64,000 bases of DNA from a virus: the IMG/VR virus record IMGVR_UViG_3300047157_000098, positions 1 to 64,000 of that record, one strand, 5' to 3'. The position numbers were made by a program, and so were the translations under genes. The notes beneath the pieces are model-generated. The model worked only from the letters and a program-made list of their open reading frames with translations. It was not told where the DNA came from and did not search any database. The first letter of the stretch is position 1. Each line of letters begins with the position of its first letter. Positions 53,223 to 61,000 of the stretch are shown in pieces.

Positions 53223-53368
53223 CAGCATGGGAAATTAACCTGGGATTGTTCCCCGGTATATTGTTTGGTTTCAGACAATATGAAGATTATGATAAAATAA
53301 AAACAGACTATGTTTTATACCTCGGTATTTTTGACGTATGTTTTACGGCTTATTACGACGAAGAGTAA
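53219..53368 (+). CDS. Small hypothetical protein before nrdB
   Basis: 49 residues, MTAWEINLGLFPGILFGFRQ onward, with one hydrophobic segment and an acidic tail (CFTAYYDEE). It overlaps the previous gene and touches the nrdB start (stop TAA shares one base with ATG). Function unknown. Confidence 0.45.
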   Translation: MTAWEINLGLFPGILFGFRQYEDYDKIKTDYVLYLGIFDVCFTAYYDEE

Positions 53369-54336
53369 TGGGATTATTTGACGAAAGAATACCGTATAAG
53401 CCTTTTGAGTACCCTGACTATTACACAGAAGGTTGGTTAAAACAAGCGCAGGCATTTTGGTTACACACTGAAATACCTATGTCAGGAGATGTTAAAGATT
53501 GGAATGAATCGTTAACAAAGAAAGAGAAAAACCTGGTAGGAAATATCCTACTGGGCTTTGCTCAGACTGAATGTGCGGTAAGTGATTACTGGACACAGAA
53601 AGTAGTTTCGTGGTTTCCAAAACACGAAATACAACAGATGGCTATGATGTTTGGCTCACAGGAAACTGTACACGCTGTAGCATATAGTTATTTAAATGAA
53701 ACGTTAAAGTTAGAAGATTATGAAGCGTTTTTACACGAACCAGCGACAGCTGCGAGGTTTGATAATTTGGTTGCTTACGATGGTAATGACACTATTGGTA
53801 TTGCAAAAAGTTTGGCTGTTTTTTCTGCCTTTGCTGAGGGGGTTAGCCTTTATTCTGCTTTTGCTGTGTTATATTCTTTTCAATTAAGAAATTTATTAAA
53901 AGGTATAGGTCAGCAAATGAAATGGTCTGTTAGAGATGAATCATTACATAGTCGTATGGGTTGTCAACTATTTAGACATATGTGTGAAGAAGATAAAAGC
54001 TTACTAGATGCTTGTAGAGATGATATTGTTGAAGCAGCTAAAACAATGGTTGATCTTGAAGAGAAATATATAGATAAGATGTTTGAAATGGGAGATATTG
54101 AAGGTATAAAGTCCTATGATCTAAAACAATTTATAAGAAAAAGAGCTAATGAAAAACTACAAGAACTTGGCTACCTGGATCTTGGGTCGTACTTCTCGTT
54201 TAACGAAAAGGCAGCGGATAGTTTGGACTGGTTTTATCATCTTACTGGTGGTCATACCCATACCGATTTTTTCGCTATTAGGTCTACTGACTATTCTAAA
54301 GCAAACGAAGGAGAAGACTTTGAAGACGTATGGTAA
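53368..54336 (+). CDS. nrdB: Ribonucleotide reductase, small subunit
   Basis: 322 residues from ATG 53368 (MGLFDERIPYKPFEYPDYYT). The first 10 residues of the longer reading from 53338 lie in the previous gene. The first metal ligand is in TECAVSDYW. Then EXXH: QETVHAVAY, with the radical Tyr four residues after the His. Further ligands are in EGVSLYSAF and RDESLHSRMG. All class-I metal-ligand residues appear present and the radical tyrosine is conserved, so it should make the Tyr radical. It supplies deoxynucleotides with nrdA. Confidence 0.85.
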   Translation: MGLFDERIPYKPFEYPDYYTEGWLKQAQAFWLHTEIPMSGDVKDWNESLTKKEKNLVGNILLGFAQTECAVSDYWTQKVVSWFPKHEIQQMAMMFGSQETVHAVAYSYLNETLKLEDYEAFLHEPATAARFDNLVAYDGNDTIGIAKSLAVFSAFAEGVSLYSAFAVLYSFQLRNLLKGIGQQMKWSVRDESLHSRMGCQLFRHMCEEDKSLLDACRDDIVEAAKTMVDLEEKYIDKMFEMGDIEGIKSYDLKQFIRKRANEKLQELGYLDLGSYFSFNEKAADSLDWFYHLTGGHTHTDFFAIRSTDYSKANEGEDFEDVW

Positions 54337-54584
54337 GCTACAAGATAAAAAAATTCTTAATAGAAAGAAGACGAAGATTAAGACCGAGTGAGCGTATGGC
54401 TACAAGGGTTGGTTACATGGGTGCAGGGTTTTTAATTGCTGCACAATGGACACTAGAACCAGTGCTATACATACTCGGTTTTGTCTGCGTTATGATTCAA
54501 ACAGGAACAAGAAAACAATGGAACTTAGTTGCTTTAAACCTTAATGGTTTAGTAGCTTGGATTAAACACTTAATAACTTTATAA
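54330..54584 (+). CDS. Small membrane protein between nrdB and nrdA
   Basis: 84 residues from ATG 54330 (MVSYKIKKFLIERRRRLRPS), overlapping nrdB by 7 bases. A basic N-terminus is followed by two hydrophobic segments (VGYMGAGFLIAAQ and EPVLYILGFVCVMI). It may be a membrane protein translated with nrdB. Function unknown. Confidence 0.5.
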   Translation: MVSYKIKKFLIERRRRLRPSERMATRVGYMGAGFLIAAQWTLEPVLYILGFVCVMIQTGTRKQWNLVALNLNGLVAWIKHLITL

Positions 54585-54585
54585 T

Positions 54586-56307
54586 ATGTGGAGTAATAGA
54601 TGGAAAAAAGGCATTGACTATCCCGACTGGGCTGAGTCAGATGTTTATAAAAAAACAATACAAGGTGGTTATTTATTACCTGGCGAAACACCTAAGGAAG
54701 CTTACCAAAGAGTTTCTAAGGCTGTAGCGCGAAGATTAGATAAGCCAGAAATGGCAGATAGATTTTTTGAGTACATATGGAATGGTTGGTTGTGTTTAGC
54801 TTCTCCAGTGTTATCTAATACAGGAACAGACAGAGGTTTACCAATTAGTTGTTTTGGTATAGATGTTGCTGATAGTATATTTGATATCGGTACTAAAAAT
54901 TTAGAGATGATGTTATTAGCTAAACACGGAGGCGGTGTTGGTATTGGTATTAACCAGATCAGACCTGCTGGGGCTAAAATAACAGGTAACGGTACATCAG
55001 ACGGTGTTGTACCTTTCTGTAAGATATATGACTCTACAATACTTGCAACAAACCAAGGATCAGTTAGAAGAGGTGCTGCATCAGTAAATTTAAATATTGA
55101 ACATGCTGATTTTGAAGACTGGTTAGAGATTAGAGAACCTAAAGGAGACGTCAATAGACAATCACTTAATCTACATCAATGTGCAATTATTGGTGATAAG
55201 TTTATGAGAAAATTGACAGCTGGAGATAAAGTAGCTAGAAGAAAGTGGGGAAAATTACTACAGAAAAGAAAAGCAACAGGAGAACCTTATATAATGTTTA
55301 AAGGTAATGTTAATAAAAACAATCCTCCAGCTTACAAGGATAATGCGCTAAAAGTATTCATGACTAATATATGTAGCGAGATAGCATTACACACCGATGA
55401 GAATCATAGTTTTGTGTGTTGTCTTTCTAGTTTAAACCTAGCTAAGTATAACGAATGGAAAAACACTAATCTTATATATGATAGTATATGGTTTTTAGAC
55501 GGTGTTATGGAAGAGTTTATACAAAGAGCTAAAGGTTTAAAAGGTTTTGAAAACTCCGTTAGATCAGCTGAAAAAGGTAGAGCTGTAGGTCTAGGCGTTT
55601 TAGGTTGGCACACTTACCTTCAACAAAAATCAATCCCATTTGAGGGACTATTATCACAATATGAAACAAGAAGAATATTCTCACAAATTAAAATTGAATC
55701 AGAAAGAGCTAGTATGGCTTTGGCTGAAGAGTTCGGTGAACCGCTTTGGTGTGTGGGTACAGGTTTTAGGAACACACATCTCAGAGCTATTGCTCCTACT
55801 GTTAGTAATAGTAAGTTATCTGGGAATATTAGTCCTGGAATTGAGCCTTGGGCTGCTAATGTTTTTACAGACCAGTCTGCTAAAGGTACGTTCATACGTA
55901 AGAACCCTACGTTAGAAAAAGTATTAGAAAATAACAATTTAAACAATAAGAAAATATGGGACCAAATACTCAAAGACGAGGGATCAATCCAAGGTATCAA
56001 AGCATTAGACAAAATTACATTGGGAGATCACGACATACCAATCAAAGAGGTTTTCAAAACCTTCAAGGAAATAAACCAACTAGATTTAGTTAATCAAGCT
56101 GGTATACGACAGCAGTATATAGATCAGGCTGTAAGTTTGAACTTAGCATTTCCTTCTGAAGCAGAACCTAAGTTTATAAATAAGGTTCATTTAGATGCTT
56201 GGAAAAAAGGCGTGAAGACTTTGTATTATATGCGTACCGAATCGGTACTAAGAGGAGATATCGCTGCGAGTGCAACTGATGAGGGTTGTATGAGTTGTGA
56301 TGGATAA
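54586..56307 (+). CDS. nrdA: Ribonucleotide reductase, large subunit
   Basis: 573 residues. NICSEI near residue 263 holds the catalytic Cys and Glu; YYMRTES near residue 548 holds the radical-transfer Tyr pair and phosphate-binding segment. The C-terminal CMSCDG carries the redox Cys pair. An ATP-cone is not seen, and the protein is shorter than most class-I NrdA, so it probably lacks the cone. It reduces NDPs with nrdB. It ends 9 bases before a strong terminator. Confidence 0.85.
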   Translation: MWSNRWKKGIDYPDWAESDVYKKTIQGGYLLPGETPKEAYQRVSKAVARRLDKPEMADRFFEYIWNGWLCLASPVLSNTGTDRGLPISCFGIDVADSIFDIGTKNLEMMLLAKHGGGVGIGINQIRPAGAKITGNGTSDGVVPFCKIYDSTILATNQGSVRRGAASVNLNIEHADFEDWLEIREPKGDVNRQSLNLHQCAIIGDKFMRKLTAGDKVARRKWGKLLQKRKATGEPYIMFKGNVNKNNPPAYKDNALKVFMTNICSEIALHTDENHSFVCCLSSLNLAKYNEWKNTNLIYDSIWFLDGVMEEFIQRAKGLKGFENSVRSAEKGRAVGLGVLGWHTYLQQKSIPFEGLLSQYETRRIFSQIKIESERASMALAEEFGEPLWCVGTGFRNTHLRAIAPTVSNSKLSGNISPGIEPWAANVFTDQSAKGTFIRKNPTLEKVLENNNLNNKKIWDQILKDEGSIQGIKALDKITLGDHDIPIKEVFKTFKEINQLDLVNQAGIRQQYIDQAVSLNLAFPSEAEPKFINKVHLDAWKKGVKTLYYMRTESVLRGDIAASATDEGCMSCDG

Positions 56308-56313
56308 TAATTA

Positions 56314-56340
56314 AAGGGAGCTTAACGGCTCCCTTTTTTT
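56314..56340 (+). terminator. Terminator after nrdA, probably bidirectional
   Basis: GGGAGC (56316-56321) pairs with GCTCCC (56328-56333), flanked by AA and TT, followed by a T7 run (56334-56340). The opposite strand has T-rich DNA on its downstream side too (TTTAATTATT), so it may end both the early plus-strand and the minus-strand transcripts, which converge here. Confidence 0.85.
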
Positions 56341-56623
56341 AACAATTCCAGTTTCTTCTAGCTATGTCGTTAGGACAATCACCGTTTTTGTCTGGGTCTT
56401 TACATTTCTTAATACCAGCAGATCTATCACAATAACTATCTCTACGTGATCCACCTTCTGGTTGTGGTGCTTTGAGATTACCACCTGTTTTATTGTTGTA
56501 AGCTTTTCTTTCAGCTGCTGTCATACCACCGGTATGAGGCTTGGTTCTTTTAACCGGAGAAGAACATCCTCTCTTTTTTATAGGAGAATTATAGAAAGCT
56601 TTTTGTCTTATTAGCCAATTCAT
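56339..56623 (-). CDS. Small basic hypothetical protein (DUF5872-like)
   Basis: 94 residues, MNWLIRQKAFYNSPIKKRGC onward. A segment GGMTAAERKAYNNKTGGNLK followed by SRRDSYCDRSAGIKKC occurs in small phage proteins that are Cys-rich at both ends (five Cys here). It may be a nucleic-acid or virion-associated factor; function unknown. It shares 4 bases with the next gene. Confidence 0.5.
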   Translation of the reverse strand: MNWLIRQKAFYNSPIKKRGCSSPVKRTKPHTGGMTAAERKAYNNKTGGNLKAPQPEGGSRRDSYCDRSAGIKKCKDPDKNGDCPNDIARRNWNC

Positions 56624-56772
56624 TTTTTAACACAGTTGTTTACCATTTTAATATTACCACCTGCTGTTTTCTTGCCTGATGGTGATTTTTTCTTTCCTTC
56701 TGCTTTATAACCTGGCCAACAGCTAACTTTTAGCGGACCTGGCATAGCAACGTTTCTTAATTTATAACTCAT
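56620..56772 (-). CDS. Small basic protein (50 aa)
   Basis: 50 residues, MSYKLRNVAMPGPLKVSCWP onward, with Lys/Gly-rich middle. Overlaps both neighbours by 4 bases. Two Cys residues. Family unknown. Confidence 0.5.
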   Translation of the reverse strand: MSYKLRNVAMPGPLKVSCWPGYKAEGKKKSPSGKKTAGGNIKMVNNCVKK

Positions 56773-57224
56773 ATCATCATGTATTTAGTTTTACCGTCTT
56801 CACGATAAGCTTTTAAACATCTGTTTCTATTCACAGACTCACTTACATAACTTACGTGAACCCAGTCAGGATTATTATCTGTACCAAACTCCCATATCAT
56901 TTGGTCAAAGTTTAAATTATTTTTAATGTACTTATACATATCAGCATTAGAAGCATAACCGTAAGAGTCATCGATATCCATAGCTTGTCCATTACAATGT
57001 TGTGATTTTGAACTTCCGCCAATAGCTTTGTTAAGTTTTGGTCCACGATAAAACGAATTGATCTTTATAGGACCATTTACGTGACTTCTAAGGGGTTCAA
57101 ATATTTTTTCGCATATAAGCTCCATGTTAGCTATATGTTCATCACTAGGGGTGTTATCTAATCCAAGACGTTTCGCTGTTGTGCTATACACGCCTTCCTT
57201 CATGCTCACGTGTTTACTTAGCAT
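56769..57224 (-). CDS. M15-family peptidase endolysin
   Basis: 151 residues. SFYRGPKLNKAIGGSSKSQH then CNGQAMDID holds the SxHxxGxAxD zinc-binding pattern with His and Asp ligands; PDWVHVSY gives the second His. This fits M15_3 L-Ala-D-Glu or D,D-peptidases that act as endolysins. No signal peptide is seen, so it needs a holin for release (one at 32483-32941). The C-terminus is short and basic. Confidence 0.75.
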   Translation of the reverse strand: MLSKHVSMKEGVYSTTAKRLGLDNTPSDEHIANMELICEKIFEPLRSHVNGPIKINSFYRGPKLNKAIGGSSKSQHCNGQAMDIDDSYGYASNADMYKYIKNNLNFDQMIWEFGTDNNPDWVHVSYVSESVNRNRCLKAYREDGKTKYMMI

Positions 57225-57444
57225 TCTTCTTCTTTTTTCTACCTTTTCTAGCTTTACCTTTTACAGCACCACCAATATCACCAATCTGATTACCCACTTC
57301 TTTTACAGCTACTGCAACATCTTTAATCTCTTCTTTTACAGCTTTAGCTCGTTTTTTAGTTTCTTTAACTGTTGCTACAACTTTTTCGTCTATAGTTGTT
57401 TTGCTAAATACCCAGTTCCAAAATCTATTAATTATATTTCTCAT
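57214..57444 (-). CDS. Small basic coiled-coil protein
   Basis: 76 residues, MRNIINRFWNWVFSKTTIDE onward, with amphipathic helix (VKETKKRAKAVKEEIKDVAV) and a Lys-rich end (KARKGRKKKKNAK). It overlaps the endolysin by 11 bases. It may be part of lysis control or bind the membrane through its N-terminus. Function unknown. Confidence 0.45.
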   Translation of the reverse strand: MRNIINRFWNWVFSKTTIDEKVVATVKETKKRAKAVKEEIKDVAVAVKEVGNQIGDIGGAVKGKARKGRKKKKNAK

Positions 57445-57446
57445 AT

Positions 57447-57764
57447 TTAATTTTTTTCTAACTCTATAGCCCTCATTACTTGTTCTTTAGTAACGACTAA
57501 TTTAAAACTTATATCTGCTGACCACTGCATTATGGGTCTACCGTCTTTATATAATATGACTAACGGTACTGATTTTACTTTTTTCTTAAAACTAGGCGTC
57601 TGCTCTTCTAAATAAGCTATTTGATGTGGTATTCCACGTATTTTTTCAACTTTAGCTTTGTTTGCCCAGTTCCACTCAGAATTTACCTCTAACAGAACAT
57701 AGTCTTGAGATTGTACATTGTTATAAACTAATAATAATAATAATAAAATTAGTGTTTTTTTCAT
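57447..57764 (-). CDS. Secreted thioredoxin-fold protein without CxxC
   Basis: 105 residues. A signal peptide MKKTLILLLLLLVYNNVQSQ is followed by DYVLLEVNSEWNWANKAKVE, where the position of the thioredoxin WCxxC is WNWAN, and VPLVILYKDGRPIMQW, which contains the cis-Pro segment. No Cys is present in the mature part. It looks like a thioredoxin-like protein that lost its active site and may be a periplasmic binder or chaperone. Function inferred from fold. Confidence 0.5.
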   Translation of the reverse strand: MKKTLILLLLLLVYNNVQSQDYVLLEVNSEWNWANKAKVEKIRGIPHQIAYLEEQTPSFKKKVKSVPLVILYKDGRPIMQWSADISFKLVVTKEQVMRAIELEKN

Positions 57765-57767
57765 GAT

Positions 57768-58049
57768 TTATTTTTTTATAATTTGATAAAGTTTCTCATC
57801 TATCTTATCAAGTTTCTCGCTGTTCTCTTCTACTTTTTCCTGAGTATTCATTATAGTTTTTCTAATTAACTGATCTTTTAAATCGTATTCAGTTCTAGTA
57901 ACAGGTGGTTCAGGTAGCTCTTTAGCTAACTGTATATCTGCCTGTATAGCGAACCACATTCCCACCACGGTGACAACGAAAGTTATTACTATTATTAGTG
58001 TTTTTAAATCTAATGTTAATTCAGTGTTTTCTGATATTTTGTTAGCCAT
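57768..58049 (-). CDS. Small membrane protein, possible holin or spanin part
   Basis: 93 residues. An N-terminal polar stretch, one membrane segment (LIIVITFVVTVVGMWFAI), then a long amphipathic helix (DLKDQLIRKTIMNTQEKVEE). The single-membrane layout with a long helix fits a small inner-membrane phage protein near the endolysin. A specific role is not established. Confidence 0.5.
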   Translation of the reverse strand: MANKISENTELTLDLKTLIIVITFVVTVVGMWFAIQADIQLAKELPEPPVTRTEYDLKDQLIRKTIMNTQEKVEENSEKLDKIDEKLYQIIKK

Positions 58050-58093
58050 TACCTGTTTTTTAATTTGTTTGATTGTGATTGTTATGTTTAGTA

Positions 58094-61000
58094 TTACTTG
58101 ATTATTTTCTTTTTTATTGTTTTCTTCTTTAAAGTTTTCTTTCTAATTACACCATCAGCTTTATCTTTAGCTTTTTCCACATCGTAATTCTCTATACCAA
58201 CATCCCAAGTTGTCCAGCCTAATAACGTTGCTATTCTTTGCCAAGAAGAGTTTCTTTCATCTAAAGATGCTCTCACATTTCTAACCTTCTTTATAGCTCT
58301 ATCTAAGGGTAGGTTTGTAACAGCAGATACTATGTTTCCAAAAGCATCATAAGTTGGATTATCAATATCAAATCCCATACCTTTAGGCCCAAACATTATT
58401 TTTTTATTAAACTTATATGTTTGTATTGCTGAGTATAGTTTTCTTAGTTTGGAGCCGATTGGTGGAGACAGGTTCACTGCTTCTATTACAGTATAAGTAT
58501 GGTCTGCATTCCAACCTTTTTTCTCTTGCTCTATAAACTTCATTATCACATTTTTAATAGTAGAAACCGCAGCGCCGTATAAACCAGAACCTCTTAATAT
58601 AGTGTCAGACATGCTATTAACTATTCTACTTTTCTTCTTGTCTAGCTTCAAATCCTCCTCTTCTTCTTCATCAGCAAACATCATGCCGAACAATGCGTTT
58701 TGTAAAGCAGCAAACACAAAGTTTTGTACAGCTCCATAGTATATAATTTTAGAAACGTTTGTTTTAAAATCACCCCTACCATTAACTAAGTCTCTCATAG
58801 CTTTTTTGGTTAACCTCATGTACTGCATTGGTGTGTTTTGGAAAGCTAATATAACTCTACCAAGTGGTCCAGCTTGTTGTTGTGATATTAAATCTGGTCT
58901 ACTAGACTGCTGAGATTCTTCCGACACTTGAGCAAAGTCTTCAAAAGCTTTAGCCTCAGCTTCTTTCTTGCTTAAACCATTTTTTAAGTATGTGTTAACT
59001 CTATTCCTATACATAGATGCTCCACCAATAGCTATAGCAAAACTATCCGCTATTTGAGTAGGTGTAAAACCAAGTTTTAGTATATAAGCTAATACAGCAC
59101 TTGCTTTGTTTTTAGCTCCCGAAGCAGCGTTAGCTATTTCTGCTTCATTAACATCTGTTTGTAAACCACTACGTCTTTGTTTTAACATGTCTGAATTAAA
59201 TATCATAGCGAAGTCAGACCAAAACTGTTTTTGATTAGCAAAGGCTATAGCAGCTTTGATAGGGTTATTGTCTGACCAGTTAACAAAGTTTACAGCTGAT
59301 AGTGTTTGTAATATAGCTGATCTCATATTCAAGAACATAATAGCTCCAACAGAGTTGTTTACCCAATTCATCCAACGGTTAACAATTCTATTTTTACCAA
59401 ACGATCTATTAGTACCGTTTTTCATACGGTATATCATATCCTCTAAGGCTTCTCTAAAGTTACTACCATATATAGCCTCTATTTTATTTAAATTCTTTTT
59501 AGAAAATACAACATCTACATTTTCTGAAAACTCTTTTAGAAACTTTTTTCTACCTATTTTTTCAGAAATATCGTTTAAATCGGAAGCTATAGTTCCAGCT
59601 AACCAACTATCTGAGGGTGATATATAACCATCTTCTAGTTTAGTTATTCTACTTAAAGTATCTGCAAAAGCAACCATTTCTTTATTGCTGGAGACTATTT
59701 TAACTAACTCAACTTGGTCTTGTTTTGATAAACCAGGTATTGGCATACCAAATTTACTCCACAAATAAACTCTTATAGCTTGCCCGTAAGTAAAATCCTT
59801 GTACTCTGTTTTCTTTCCAAGTAATTTTCTAACTTGTGGAAACGCTTTTCTCAAACCTAACCAGTCATTTGATATGCTTTGTTTAGCTACGTTTAAAGCA
59901 GCCATACCTCTAGCAAAAGGCTTTATTAAGTGCTTTTGGAAAAACTCCATTTGAGCTTCTCCTTTCTTACCTTTTGATAAAAAGTCGTACAATAAACCTA
60001 TAAAATCCTCAGCTGACGGTGGTAAAAAATACTTCCATTTCGATCTTTTGCTTTGTCCTATTCTTTGTGCCGCTGCCTGAGAATACTCTTTAAAAGCCTC
60101 AACACCTTCAGATTCTTCTATTATATTGTTAAACTCAGAATCTAGATCTTCTATAGAGAATTTAGCTTGCTGAACATCAGACTTAACATCAACAGTATCT
60201 AACACCTCTTGAACAGCTTTAACATTCTTATAAGCGTCGTCAGCAAAGTAAAAGTTATTATAACCCTCTGCTGCTTTGTTTAAAATCCAATCAGCTTTAG
60301 CTTTAGCCGTACCATCCGCTAAACCAGTTATATTGTTAAGAGGAATATTTAAACCTATACCTTTTAAAAACTTATGTATAGCATTTGCAGCCTCTGCTGG
60401 TCTAGCTGTTAAAACAAATATGTTTTTGTTACCGAACTTACCTTGTCTTTTAGTGGCTAGATCAAACAGTGGACCTTTTCTACCATCTATAACCTTATTA
60501 AACTCACTAAAGTCATAAGAAGCTCCTTTCTCTGTTAATTCAGCATCTCTTTTAGCAAACTCTGTAGCGTTTATCTTCATGACCTTACCGTTAGGCATGG
60601 TGACTATTATCTGGCTGTTAGTAACAGCTAGTGTGTCGTCAAAATCAAAAACACTTATACCTTTGTCAGGTTGGTTCATAGACCTTGCGTTGTCCATAGC
60701 TTTATCAGCTATACTAAGTTTTGTTACTTCTAGTGTTTTTTCTGCTACCTTGTCTCTAAATTCATTTGTTTTTTGAGATTCATTAGAGTATGCGTCAATA
60801 TTGGTTCCACCAACAACATATATATCAGTTTTCTTGTTTTTAGGTAAAGCTTTTAGTCTACCTTTTTTAGACTGGTTTGTTTTACCTGCTAAATCTACTA
60901 TATCCAAGTTATAATTTATGTCTAACCACTGTATGTGTTCAGCTAAGATGTCAGATACTTGGTTTATAGTTTCTGCTTTAGTTAGATTTTTAACATCCAC

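Noticed and set aside
53338-53367. Upstream ATG for nrdB at 53338
   Set aside because: It lies inside the 49-residue gene that ends at 53368; ATG 53368 gives the family-typical start.
56775-56790. Reverse-strand ACTAAATACATG that resembles the left half of the early motif
   Set aside because: It codes the end of the endolysin (KTKYMMI), and no TGGATAATATAA right half follows.
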